From NCBI RefSeq assembly GCF_029433855.1, contig NZ_JAROAU010000002.1:1-63265 (forward strand): DNA of 63,265 nucleotides, in the 5' to 3' direction. Shown in pieces: positions 43,434 to 51,931 of the stretch (positions are counted from its first letter, which is position 1; each line of letters begins with the position of its first letter). The position numbers and the translations under genes were made by a program. The DNA is from Candidatus Kosakonia sp. 282A-S69 (lineage in GTDB: Bacteria > Pseudomonadota > Gammaproteobacteria > Enterobacterales > Enterobacteriaceae). Below the pieces are notes generated by a model. That model was not told where the DNA came from. It did no database searches and saw nothing but the letters and a program-made list of their open reading frames with translations.

Positions 43434-46072
43434 GCTGCTTTTGCCCATTCTTCAAGCTCCGCCAGTTCCTGACCATATTTGAGACCTGCCAGCCGGTATG
43501 CTGCCTCTTCGGAACTGGCCCCTTTTATCTGTTCTTCCTGCATGAACGCAAAATCCTTGCCACGCGAACTGAACATGGCGCGCGTGACCGGGTCGACAAA
43601 CAGGCGATGGAACGAACTGCGCTCGCCGATCGTGATCAACAGCGAGCTGTAGCCGGTGTCGATGGCGGGCTGGAAGTACTTGATGACCTCTTTTTCGATT
43701 TCAGTGAACTGATCGGGATATTCCGCCAGGTACTGTTTGAAGGCCCTTGCATCCTGCAGGAGGGTGATTTTTGTTGCGCTGTTGTTCCAGGCCGCTTCGG
43801 CCTGCTTACTGGCGGTAAAGTCCTTGATACCCTGGGTGATGGTGATGAATGCCCCACTGTGACGACGCACAGTACGGTAGCCGGTCTCAATAAAGGTGGC
43901 AGCGTGCGGGTTAGAGCCACCGAGCAGTCGCCAGGCCTCATCGATAATGGCCACTTTCTTGAGGTCACGCGGACTGTGGTACATCTTTTCCTGAATCGCC
44001 AGAATGAGCGAGAACAGAACGGCACTGAGCAACTTGGGTTTGTTTTCCAGACTGAGCATCTCCAGCACCGCGAAGCGCGTATCTTCGTCGAGCGTCGGCT
44101 TCTCTGCGTTGAAGTATTCCCCGTATGAACCCCAGCTGCAGTAGGCTTCCAGCAACAGGGCCAGCTCGGCAAGACGGGCAACAATCGTTGGCCGGTCCTG
44201 AAATCCGTTGTTGACCTCCGGGCTGGTGAGATAGGCATGGACGTCATCGATGCGCGCCCCGCTGCCCTTAAGCTGCCATGCCTCGGTCACAGCCTTCTGC
44301 AGTATGGCTTCACAGACGCCGTCAAGCGGCTCTGTCGGGCTGGCCAGTACGGCAAGCAGCCGTACAATGCCTTCAGCAGATACTTTGATATCACGGATGT
44401 TGGCAAACGGGTTGAAGCGCAGATCGGCTCCATCGAGGTAGACGCCCCCGGCCTGCTTACAGTAGTTTTTGTAGCTGTCACCCATGTCGATGACCCAGCC
44501 AAAACCGCCAGAATTCAGGACATCACGCAGTATCCCCTGAACGAGAAACGATTTTCCCGCCCCGGACGTGCCGGTTACCGCAATATTGGAGTTTGTGCTG
44601 CCGTTCGCCTCATCAAACATATCGAAGAAGGCAGTCTGGTTGCGGTAGGTCGGCAGCGGCATGCCGCGCCGTGACAGGTGACGTTCACCGACCACCGGCA
44701 TCAGGTTAACGGCATTCCAGCTCTTGGCGCGCAGTGTGGCACCGGTCGCTTTCAGATCTTCCCACATCCCCTCCTGCATCATGAACGGCATGGAGGCCAG
44801 CCAGTTACGCATCTGCTGGTACTGAATCGTGGTCAGCTCCAGCTCATTTTTGCGGAACAGGTTAACGGCGGCCAGCTCGCAGGACAGCGCATCCGCCTCA
44901 TTATCCGGCGTGAACAGGGTGAGGTTGAAGTAATACCGGCACAGGGACACCTCGTTCGTGCCCAGTTCCATCTGCATTCTTCGCCATTCTTCTGCCTGTT
45001 TTTTCACGCCAGGAAACAGCATGGCATAGGCCGAGTTGGCTTTCTTGCCGAGATCCATGTTCTTGCGCATCGCTTCGCCCTGGCTCCGGGTCTGCTCTTC
45101 CAGCTCAATGGTCCAGGTCAGCATGAAGGGACAGGGAATGCCGAGGTCAGGAAAACGCAGGTTCTGAAGGTTGTCAGCGCCCTGCCAGAGTGCAAAGCGC
45201 GTCGGGTTTTTGGTCAGCTGCATGTTCACCACGCGACACGATGAGGCCGCCACGCGCGTCTGCCGGACTTCCGTTGCGTTACCGTCGTTATCCCGCATCT
45301 GCTTTTCAATGATGGTTTCAGGCAGCGCAAGACTGATATGCGACGGACGAACCTTGATATCGATACCCTGATCAACAACCTGCCGGTTCATCTCCTCCTC
45401 GGTGTTCCACTCATCACCGGCAGGCATGACCTGCCCGGAACGGTAGTTAACGAGTTCACGCATGAGCGAGAGGAAGTCGTTTGCAGTGGTGTTTACTGAG
45501 TCGATGCGCGCGGCATTCAGTGACACGCGGATGGTGTTACGGATCTGCTTGAGTTCATCAATCAGTTTTGGGGTGAAGTGACGAGCCTTACGGCCGTACA
45601 CAATAAATACCCGGTAATTACGCAGGTACAGCGGATACTCACGTTCATTGGCCAGCCCCTCCACCGCCGATTTTTCCCAGAACGCGCGGGTAATGCTGTT
45701 GAGGTGCGCGGCCATCGGACCTTTCCACATATCGGCGCTGACGCCGCGCGAGATACGCTCCCCGACACACTTGCTGGCGACCATGATGACGGTCACCGGC
45801 GTTTTGCGCGGCAGCTTCTTGCGCAGCATGTCATCCAGCGTGGCCACCACCTGCTCGTTCGCTCCCGGCAGAGGGGCCGCTTCAACGATAAACCCCGCGC
45901 TGCCGGCATTGATGAACATGTCGTTAGCGTCATCGTAATAACGCCACGGAAGCGCGGCGGTCAGGGAGGGATAATCCCAGGTCTGCTGCAGGTTGGCTTT
46001 CGCTGTTGCAGAACCATCTTTCTGGCCGCCCTTTTTCAGCAAATCCATCATGCTTTCAATAAAGTCAGACAT
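43430..46072 (-). CDS. traC: TraC (VirB4-type) conjugation ATPase
   Basis: 880 aa (F ~875). Walker A TGTSGAGKSFLVQ (about residue 500) and Walker B KVAIIDEAWRLLGG (about 709). N-terminal TraC-type domain. A cytoplasmic ATPase at the base of the transfer channel that powers pilus assembly. Its ATG overlaps the stop of the 55-aa gene by one base. Confidence 0.96.
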   Translation of the reverse strand: MSDFIESMMDLLKKGGQKDGSATAKANLQQTWDYPSLTAALPWRYYDDANDMFINAGSAGFIVEAAPLPGANEQVVATLDDMLRKKLPRKTPVTVIMVASKCVGERISRGVSADMWKGPMAAHLNSITRAFWEKSAVEGLANEREYPLYLRNYRVFIVYGRKARHFTPKLIDELKQIRNTIRVSLNAARIDSVNTTANDFLSLMRELVNYRSGQVMPAGDEWNTEEEMNRQVVDQGIDIKVRPSHISLALPETIIEKQMRDNDGNATEVRQTRVAASSCRVVNMQLTKNPTRFALWQGADNLQNLRFPDLGIPCPFMLTWTIELEEQTRSQGEAMRKNMDLGKKANSAYAMLFPGVKKQAEEWRRMQMELGTNEVSLCRYYFNLTLFTPDNEADALSCELAAVNLFRKNELELTTIQYQQMRNWLASMPFMMQEGMWEDLKATGATLRAKSWNAVNLMPVVGERHLSRRGMPLPTYRNQTAFFDMFDEANGSTNSNIAVTGTSGAGKSFLVQGILRDVLNSGGFGWVIDMGDSYKNYCKQAGGVYLDGADLRFNPFANIRDIKVSAEGIVRLLAVLASPTEPLDGVCEAILQKAVTEAWQLKGSGARIDDVHAYLTSPEVNNGFQDRPTIVARLAELALLLEAYCSWGSYGEYFNAEKPTLDEDTRFAVLEMLSLENKPKLLSAVLFSLILAIQEKMYHSPRDLKKVAIIDEAWRLLGGSNPHAATFIETGYRTVRRHSGAFITITQGIKDFTASKQAEAAWNNSATKITLLQDARAFKQYLAEYPDQFTEIEKEVIKYFQPAIDTGYSSLLITIGERSSFHRLFVDPVTRAMFSSRGKDFAFMQEEQIKGASSEEAAYRLAGLKYGQELAELEEWAKAA

Positions 46073-46239
46073 TATTTTGTCCTCTCGCTCTGGTGCAGGC
46101 GGGCAGCGATATCGCCTGGCTGGACCAGGCCTTTCGCAACGAGGATGTCATACAGCAGGAAGCTTTTACCGGCAGCCGGTTTCCCGGTGCAGATAACGTT
46201 GCCGGTCCGGCAGACACGCCGGGGTGATTTGCGGCTCAT
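46072..46239 (-). CDS. Tiny P-loop-containing protein between traV and traC
   Basis: 55 aa from the ATG at 46239-46237. The start overlaps the traV stop (ATGA) and the stop TAA overlaps the traC ATG by one base, so it is translationally coupled on both sides and very likely real. Residues 19-26 read GKPAAGKS, an exact GxxxxGKS Walker A, followed by FLLYDILVAKGL. Residues 10 and 17 are Cys. It occupies the place of traR in F but has none of the DksA-type zinc-finger pattern. No family is recognised. A 55-residue protein cannot form a full P-loop NTPase alone. Confidence 0.75.
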   Translation of the reverse strand: MSRKSPRRVCRTGNVICTGKPAAGKSFLLYDILVAKGLVQPGDIAARLHQSERTK

Positions 46240-46781
46240 TCATCCCCCTCCCCGATAATGCGGAACCCCTCATCCCAGTGAGATTTGTTTTTCACAAACT
46301 CCACGACGGCGGGCTGATGAAAGTTGTCGTCGGTGTCGACCCACGGGGCAATCCACAGGCGCTGTGTGGCGTCCGGAATACGCTGCGCGGTCACGCGTCC
46401 CGCGCCGCTGACAGAGCTCGCCGGCGACACATACGATGTTGTCTGTGCAGTCGGGCCGGTCAGGGCGCTGCGTACCGGTGACGATACGGTGGCGATCGGG
46501 CGCGGGGCGATGACACCGGTTGCTGCGACAGAAACGGGGCGGGAAGAACTGACCGTCGGTGCCGTGTTACGCAGTGCCGGCAGGGTTTCACCCGCAGGCT
46601 TTTTTACGGCAGTGTCCTGACCGATGTCGTTAATGCTTTTCCCCTTTGCGGCCAGGGCATTGGCCTCAGCGGTGGTCAGGCACTTATCGGTGGCGGTGGC
46701 ATTACAGTCGAAATCTGAATTCATACCGGCGCAGCCGGTCAGCGCGCTGCACAGCAGTGCAGCACCCAGTAATTTATGCAT
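46236..46781 (-). CDS. traV: TraV outer-membrane lipoprotein of the transfer apparatus
   Basis: 181 aa from the ATG at 46781. Frames extending to 46946 lack support. Lipobox LTGC, lipidated Cys17, then the usual TraV cysteines (DFDCNATATDKC). Ser/Thr/Val-rich middle. It forms the outer-membrane core complex with TraK and TraB, like VirB7. Confidence 0.93.
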   Translation of the reverse strand: MHKLLGAALLCSALTGCAGMNSDFDCNATATDKCLTTAEANALAAKGKSINDIGQDTAVKKPAGETLPALRNTAPTVSSSRPVSVAATGVIAPRPIATVSSPVRSALTGPTAQTTSYVSPASSVSGAGRVTAQRIPDATQRLWIAPWVDTDDNFHQPAVVEFVKNKSHWDEGFRIIGEGDE

Positions 46782-46824
46782 GGATGACTCCGGGTTAAGA
46801 AGATGGGTAAAGGAAGTGCAGTTG

Positions 46825-47226
46825 TTAAGTGGCGTACACCAGACAGCGAGCGAGGTATGCAACGCCACAGAAAATCGGGAGACCGTAAGTACTGAGAAAA
46901 GCGATAAAGAACCAGTCAGCAGGGGGCCAGGAGAACGTCCAGTCAAAGTACATTTTCATGAGCCAGACACACGCCAGGGCAACCCAGGGGATGACTGTTG
47001 CCAATACCGCCCGGACCGATAAATCCCTTTTCCTGTCGCTGAGATGCATTGCCATAATTGTCAGCCAGATTACCGTAATGGCCAGCGCGACCCGCCAGAG
47101 GGGCCACTCAAAACCTGCCAGGCCTTTGGGTATCAGCATGGCGTACACTTTCAGGCCAAAGGCGTAACTCAGTACCGCCAGCCAGAGCCACTGCATGGCG
47201 AAGCCGGCTTTTTTAATTAAGCTCAT
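46825..47226 (-). CDS. Multi-pass membrane protein upstream of traV
   Basis: 133 aa with about four hydrophobic helices (8-30, 45-62, 74-92, 104-126). It overlaps the preceding 59-aa gene by 14 nt. In F the interval traB-traV holds traP, trbD and trbG. No similarity to these is evident to me. Confidence 0.6.
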   Translation of the reverse strand: MSLIKKAGFAMQWLWLAVLSYAFGLKVYAMLIPKGLAGFEWPLWRVALAITVIWLTIMAMHLSDRKRDLSVRAVLATVIPWVALACVWLMKMYFDWTFSWPPADWFFIAFLSTYGLPIFCGVAYLARCLVYAT

Positions 47227-47392
47227 GATGAGAAAACCCCTTCAGTGGATTGACACTGCAGGAACAGCACTGCAGCGGCGTTATGTAGTCTTTCTGAGCA
47301 GCCTCGCTTTTAGTGGCGCTGACCATCAGTACAAGGGAGACGAGCAGGGCCAGCGTAACGAGCATCAGGGTGTGCATTGCATAACGGTTCAT
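47213..47392 (-). CDS. Small exported Cys-rich protein (59 aa)
   Basis: From the ATG at 47392, overlapping the stop of the preceding gene (CCATGA), the frame gives a hydrophobic signal or anchor (MNRYAMHTLMLVTLALLVSL...), then a short mature part with the Cys cluster QCCSCS. Overlap on both sides with tra-operon genes supports that it is expressed. Not recognised. Confidence 0.6.
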   Translation of the reverse strand: MNRYAMHTLMLVTLALLVSLVLMVSATKSEAAQKDYITPLQCCSCSVNPLKGFSHHELN

Positions 47393-47874
47393 GGCAACTG
47401 CTCATCCTCTTGCTGCTCTGCTTTATCCGGGGTGTTCTCCAGAAAATGCGGCAGTGGTTTGTCTGTTTGCCGGAAGACAACCCTGAACTCGTCGTCATAC
47501 CAGGTTCGCAGGTCGTCCTTTTCAATGCCCCCTTTACTTTTGACAGCCTCCTGAAGGCATCGCCAGGCAGAATGGTTGCAGGGCTGGTACAGGGACAATT
47601 TTCTGTCTATCGCATCGGGCCAGTTGTCTTCTGCCCATCCGGGCAGAAGGTTCTCACAAAAAGACGCGATAAGCCGGGCGCAGATGAAGAAGCCAATAAT
47701 TAAAACCCATAAAGGAGGGGAAAAGAGTAAAGCAGCCGCTACCATCACAGCGAAGAGCAAAATCGCCGCCATCGCGTAAAATGCTGCTTTACGGGGTGTG
47801 AAGCGATCATGCTCCCACAACTGGATATCCGTTCCAATTTTGCGGAGCAACATTCTGTTTTGTGCTTTGCTCAT
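47389..47874 (-). CDS. Membrane protein, traP-position paralogue 1
   Basis: 161 aa from the ATG at 47874, which overlaps the preceding stop (ATGA). A frame extending to 47952 lies inside the neighbour. The N-terminal motif LRKIGTDIQLWEHDRFTPRK is followed by two membrane helices (about 32-70) and a basic soluble part with YQP/W repeats and an acidic tail. It shares its whole layout and several motifs with the 47871-48311 product: tandem duplicates. Position suggests a TraP-like accessory of the TraB/TraK core. Confidence 0.6.
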   Translation of the reverse strand: MSKAQNRMLLRKIGTDIQLWEHDRFTPRKAAFYAMAAILLFAVMVAAALLFSPPLWVLIIGFFICARLIASFCENLLPGWAEDNWPDAIDRKLSLYQPCNHSAWRCLQEAVKSKGGIEKDDLRTWYDDEFRVVFRQTDKPLPHFLENTPDKAEQQEDEQLP

Positions 47875-48311
47875 GTTTTCACCGTCACTTTGTCCGGCGT
47901 ATTCGCCTGAGTCTGCGGCGTTGCTTTTTCCGGGTGAAAGACGGTCATGCATTCGCTTTCATACCAGGCCCGCAGGTCGACCGGGTCCATACGCAATTTC
48001 CGTTCAATGGTCTCCTGAAAGTGCTGCCAGGCTGCCTTGTTACGGGGCCGGTACTGTGACAGTCGCCGGCGTATCGCCCGTGGCCAGTCGTCATCCCGCC
48101 ATCCCTTAATAAGGAACATGACGCCTGTCGCTGCTCCGATAACCATCCCTAAAAGCACAGGGATATGCTCGTTCCCCGCCGCGACTGCCATGACAATCAC
48201 AAAGAGCACCACATAAAAACTCACCTGGCGGGGTGTGAAGGCGTTGCGTTCCCATTTCTGAATATCACTGCCAGTCTTGCGAAGAATCGTGATGTTGTAG
48301 TCATCATTCAT
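47871..48311 (-). CDS. Membrane protein, traP-position paralogue 2
   Basis: 146 aa from the ATG at 48311, with GAGG 8 nt upstream. An in-frame ATG at 48338 lies inside traB. LRKTGSDIQKWERNAFTPRQ, two helices (about 33-70), then RRRLSQYRPRNKAAWQHFQE matching the YQPCNHSAWRCLQE region of its paralogue. Lies directly after traB, as traP does in F. Confidence 0.6.
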   Translation of the reverse strand: MNDDYNITILRKTGSDIQKWERNAFTPRQVSFYVVLFVIVMAVAAGNEHIPVLLGMVIGAATGVMFLIKGWRDDDWPRAIRRRLSQYRPRNKAAWQHFQETIERKLRMDPVDLRAWYESECMTVFHPEKATPQTQANTPDKVTVKT

Positions 48312-48321
48312 GCTTTCAGCC

Positions 48322-49740
48322 TCAGTTAATGGTGTCACCCATTTTCAGGCCACGCGCCTGCCGCATGACTTCATCCGGATCGATGTTGCCGACAGAGGTC
48401 GTGGAGGTTGAGGACGACGGGACAGCCTGGGCAGTGTTTCCGGTGACGGCACTCTGTGCTGTCTGGCCGGCTTTCTGTGCTTCGGTCAGGACTTTCGCTT
48501 CTTCCATATCCTGACGGGTTTCGAGCTGGAAGCCTTTCTGGAACACCACGGTGACCGCATTACCCGCCCCGATATCGATGATGGGGTGATACTGCTCGGC
48601 GCGCTTAATCCAGTACTGGCTCACCGTTTCAGCCGCTTTGCTGCTCCCGCCGCCCAGCCCCTGCCCAAATACATCCCCGGCACTCACGTTCGCGGTTGCC
48701 CCCAGCCCGACGGATGGCGTGGCAGCTGACTTGACGCCCTCACCAATCCCTGACAGGAACCCGGCCGCACCGGCATACCCGATGATTTTGCCGTTACGCA
48801 TGACGGGTGTGCCCTTGATGCCATACTTGCCCTGCCAGCTGACATGGCCTTCGAACTCCATGTCGATGTCCTTACCGTTTTTCAGGTTGCAGGCGATGGA
48901 GCGTGTCCGCACGTTACCGCGCTCACTGGAGATATCCCCCCAGGCCTCGCCCACGATAAAACAGCCGTCCAGGTCAAATTGCTTGTTGTTCGGCATGGTG
49001 GTTTTGCCCAGCAGGCGGATGGTCACGGGTCTGGAGTCCTGCTGGCCGGTGACACTGGCGTTAGCGTCAACACCTTCAATCAGCACGGCTTCCGAGAAGG
49101 AGCCGGACGATATCCAGGGCAGCTTTGTGGCTTTCTTTTTCAGGCTTTCATAATTAAATGAGGTTTTCTGCATTCCCCCGCTCATGCGATTACCACTGCC
49201 GCCCGGATAGAATCCGGCACCCTGCGTGGTGGCGGGACCGGTGGCGGCCGGTGTGCCTGTCGCAGGGGTTACAGTGTACTGGGGGAGTCTGGCCTGACCG
49301 GCAGCAACGGGACCCGGCAGTGGTGTGCCGTCTGCGGCAGCAGGTGGTGTCTGCTGGCCGGAGGGTTGTTCGTTGCTGCCGGTGGCACCCGGCTTCGTCT
49401 GCATCTGCTCGCTGAGGCGCTGGATTTCAGCGTCCTTCTTCTGCAGTTGCTGGCTGAAAGTGGTTTTGCTCTGCTCAAATGACTGCGCGAGCTGGGCCAG
49501 CTGCGCTTCGAGCGCGGACGTCCTGGCCTGCTGTTGTGCCATCGCGGACTGGTTGACCTGCTCGTCAAAGGTGGCGGTGACGACGCCGGTCATGTTGGGC
49601 GCGGGCGCGTTCTGCGCCTGCTGTGCTTTGTTATCTTCGGTGCCGAAGGTCAGCACCATGGCAGTGGTAACGCCTGCAGCGGCCAGGACGCCGATGAGTA
49701 TGGCGAGCTGTGTGCGGCGTGTTTTCACATTCAGGTTCAT
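48322..49740 (-). CDS. traB: TraB (VirB10-like) core-complex protein
   Basis: 472 aa (F ~475). One inner-membrane helix (about 11-30), a coiled coil (about 60-110), a Pro/Gly/Thr-rich linker (about 115-185), then the TrbI/VirB10 beta-barrel domain with LEGVDANASVTGQQDSRPV and NAVTVVFQKGFQLE. It spans the envelope and links TraC/TraD energy to the TraV/TraK outer core. Overlaps traK by 4 nt. Confidence 0.95.
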   Translation of the reverse strand: MNLNVKTRRTQLAILIGVLAAAGVTTAMVLTFGTEDNKAQQAQNAPAPNMTGVVTATFDEQVNQSAMAQQQARTSALEAQLAQLAQSFEQSKTTFSQQLQKKDAEIQRLSEQMQTKPGATGSNEQPSGQQTPPAAADGTPLPGPVAAGQARLPQYTVTPATGTPAATGPATTQGAGFYPGGSGNRMSGGMQKTSFNYESLKKKATKLPWISSGSFSEAVLIEGVDANASVTGQQDSRPVTIRLLGKTTMPNNKQFDLDGCFIVGEAWGDISSERGNVRTRSIACNLKNGKDIDMEFEGHVSWQGKYGIKGTPVMRNGKIIGYAGAAGFLSGIGEGVKSAATPSVGLGATANVSAGDVFGQGLGGGSSKAAETVSQYWIKRAEQYHPIIDIGAGNAVTVVFQKGFQLETRQDMEEAKVLTEAQKAGQTAQSAVTGNTAQAVPSSSTSTTSVGNIDPDEVMRQARGLKMGDTIN

Positions 49741-50477
49741 GCGCGCGGCTCTCCGTCATACGAGAACACCACCCACACATACTCTTCCCCGTTCGCGTAA
49801 AGCTGATTCTGCGACAGCATCACGGCCCGGACGCCCTTGCGCCAGAAGTCACGCTCGCGCAGCTGCGTGGTGACCACGCCGGGGTTTGTCATGCGAAACC
49901 GCACAACGCGCAGGTGGGAGCCGGTGAACTGGCGCTCCGGGGTCAGCCTGACGGTGACGGCCGGGTTATACGCCGGCATGCGGCTGACGGGTAACTCTTT
50001 ATATCCTTCAGGTACATCACCGAGGGCGATGGTACGGGAGAGGCTGACGAGGGTTTTTTCGTAGCTCTGCCCTTCTTCCCACGCTTTAGCATCGTCATTA
50101 GCGACTTTCGGGGCGCTGAGCGGGGTGAAGTGCAGGGTCTTACCTGTGCCGGGTTTCGGTGTGACGTTGAGGCTCAGCGCCGCACCGCCGGCAGTCTGGA
50201 TGAATATCGTGAAATTCTGACCGACGAGTGGCGAGAGCAGTAATGCGCCATCGGCAGTGTGGTCCTGGTCGTAGGCACCTGTAGGCCCGCTGATGCTGGT
50301 CACCAGTTCCCCGTCAATGATGATTTTGTTGGGGTTGGTGTTACTGAGATTAACGCTGAATGAGGCGTCATTCTCAAACGGTATGGCGACGGGTCCGGTG
50401 GCGGCCCGAAGGCCGCCTGTGAACATGACCGTTGCCATTAACACAGCAGCAGCTGCCGGTGAAAAACGCTTTTTCAT
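49737..50477 (-). CDS. traK: TraK (VirB9-like) core-complex protein
   Basis: 246 aa (F ~242) from the ATG at 50477, which begins a proper signal peptide (MKKRFSPAAAAVLMATVMF, cut near GLRA). The C-terminal domain ends DFWRKGVRAVMLSQNQLYANGEEYVWVVF. A periplasmic, secretin-like component of the outer core with TraV and TraB. Confidence 0.95.
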   Translation of the reverse strand: MKKRFSPAAAAVLMATVMFTGGLRAATGPVAIPFENDASFSVNLSNTNPNKIIIDGELVTSISGPTGAYDQDHTADGALLLSPLVGQNFTIFIQTAGGAALSLNVTPKPGTGKTLHFTPLSAPKVANDDAKAWEEGQSYEKTLVSLSRTIALGDVPEGYKELPVSRMPAYNPAVTVRLTPERQFTGSHLRVVRFRMTNPGVVTTQLRERDFWRKGVRAVMLSQNQLYANGEEYVWVVFSYDGEPRA

Positions 50478-50490
50478 GGGCAGTCCTGAT

Positions 50491-51069
50491 TCAGTTAGTG
50501 GTGACCGGCATGAGTTCGGACATTTCATCGAGGTTGATGATGCCGTTCTCATAACGCATCCGGAGCCGGTAAGTGCGTGCCTGCTCCTTCAGTTCGGTGG
50601 TGATATTGCCGTTGGTGGTTGAGGGGTGGAGTACGACGTCTGCGTCAATCACGCCGGGACTGACCATGCGCAGCGCGCGGACATCGTAACGCCAGGTGAG
50701 GCCTCCTTTTTTAATGCGGTCAGCTTCCACATCGAGCGCTTTTTTCAGTGCGTCGCGGCTCTGCGCGGGCACGTAGTTGAGCAGCATCTTTTGCTGGCTG
50801 TCGATGTTCTCGGGGCTGACGTTCAGCCTGAGATACAGGAATGACGTGGCGAACATATTCATGCCTGCGGTATCGGCAGATGAGGCATCGGAGCTGAAAG
50901 GCTGGTTGTAAGACATGGGCGTGGTGATGGTTCTTTGCGTGCTGTAAAAGTGCCACGCAAGAGCGCTGCTCAGAATCGTTGCTGTGGTACATAAAACAGC
51001 GAAACTGCCCATCCCGATAAAGGCGAGTCGCAGGTATTTATCCCTGCTTCGCTTGATATCCATTTTCAC
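50491..51069 (-). CDS. traE: TraE (VirB5/TraE-type) pilus assembly protein
   Basis: 192 aa (F ~188). One N-terminal helix (about 15-38), then a periplasmic domain with the QRTITTPMSYNQPF and LYLRLNVSPENIDSQQKMLLNYV blocks that match F TraE. The GTG at 51069 is 10 nt from GGAGG. The ATG at 51063 is an alternative. Confidence 0.93.
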   Translation of the reverse strand: MKMDIKRSRDKYLRLAFIGMGSFAVLCTTATILSSALAWHFYSTQRTITTPMSYNQPFSSDASSADTAGMNMFATSFLYLRLNVSPENIDSQQKMLLNYVPAQSRDALKKALDVEADRIKKGGLTWRYDVRALRMVSPGVIDADVVLHPSTTNGNITTELKEQARTYRLRMRYENGIINLDEMSELMPVTTN

Positions 51070-51073
51070 TTAT

Positions 51074-51376
51074 TCACGCCCTCCAGTGACGGAAACCTGA
51101 GTCAGGAATTAACCGGAAGGTCACCCTGAAAATAAAGGTGGGCAGGTACCAGTAACAGAAATTCAGTAACCAGAACGAGCCCTGCCCTTTTTTCAGATAC
51201 CTGACAATTAACCACAGCACGCCCGAAACTATCCCCAGGGCGGTCGACATATTGCAGGCGACACCCAGTAAGGTCAGGGGAGCAATAACGAGGAGTTCGT
51301 CGAGGGGGAGACCGAAAAATCGGGCCTGCTGATTGAGGGTTTCCGGGAAGTAATATTTATCATCTTCCCCGTTCAT
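51074..51376 (-). CDS. traL: TraL (VirB3-like) pilus assembly protein
   Basis: 100 aa (F ~91). The typical YYFPETLNQQARFFGLPLDEL start is followed by two close membrane helices (about 28-60) and the C-terminal YWYLP...IPDSGFRHWRA pattern of TraL. Inner-membrane protein between traA and traE as in F. Confidence 0.94.
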   Translation of the reverse strand: MNGEDDKYYFPETLNQQARFFGLPLDELLVIAPLTLLGVACNMSTALGIVSGVLWLIVRYLKKGQGSFWLLNFCYWYLPTFIFRVTFRLIPDSGFRHWRA

Positions 51377-51378
51377 TT

Positions 51379-51732
51379 TTAGCCTGCGATGGCGAATGCT
51401 ACGCGGGTAAAAATAACGACAATAACGAAGCCAGTAAATACCAGCGGGGAGCGGGATTTGAAGTAAACAAAAAGCGCAATAAAGATTTCTGCGAAGTAGA
51501 AATATTTCTCGAGCGATGAACCATGACCAAATGTACCAGAAATGGTTCCTGACTGTGATGCCAGCAAATCAGTGCTACCCGCAAATGCATAATTGCAGGC
51601 CAGAAGAGAAAGAAGGATTAACCCTCCGTTTTTTAAATACTTTCTCATCTGAATATTTTCACGGGCTTTGCGAAATAAAGACGCTACCGCCCATCCCTTT
51701 GTGACCTTAAGGGCATTGTCCTCAGTAAACAT
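51379..51732 (-). CDS. traA: F-type propilin TraA
   Basis: 117 aa from the ATG at 51732, with GGAG 8 nt upstream. The ATG at 51756 has no RBS. A long leader (about 51 residues) ends in AFA, the leader-peptidase site, leaving a mature pilin of ~66 residues starting GSTDLLASQSGT with two membrane helices and a basic loop (FKSRSPL). The leader is unlike that of F, but mature size and layout agree. It is the subunit of the conjugative pilus and the first gene of the tra operon. Confidence 0.92.
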   Translation of the reverse strand: MFTEDNALKVTKGWAVASLFRKARENIQMRKYLKNGGLILLSLLACNYAFAGSTDLLASQSGTISGTFGHGSSLEKYFYFAEIFIALFVYFKSRSPLVFTGFVIVVIFTRVAFAIAG

Positions 51733-51931
51733 GCTTGTTTCTCCGGATGTAAACAAAATGTGTTTGCGTAAGTGCTTGTTTACGCGGGCATAAGTATCTC
51801 ATGACCCTAAAAAAAAAAAAAACTGTGAGCTGCGTCACACTTTTCAACATCATTAGGAATTATCTGAGCAGTGGCGCAACATATCCTGAGTCATGCAGGT
51901 ATGACGCCTGTGATGTCAGGGATCTATAAAT
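51733..51931. promoter_or_regulatory. Divergent traA / RHH-gene control region
   Basis: Contains a perfect CRP-type site TGTGA-GCTGCG-TCACA (51824-51839), a run of 14 A (51809-51822) right beside it, and repeated GTAAACAA / TTGTTTAC elements: 51749-51756 and 51776-51783 as 8-bp inverted arms, and GTAAACATGCTTGTTT at about 51725-51740 over the traA start. These look like operators, possibly for the adjacent RHH protein. No traJ gene lies here. Confidence 0.65.
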
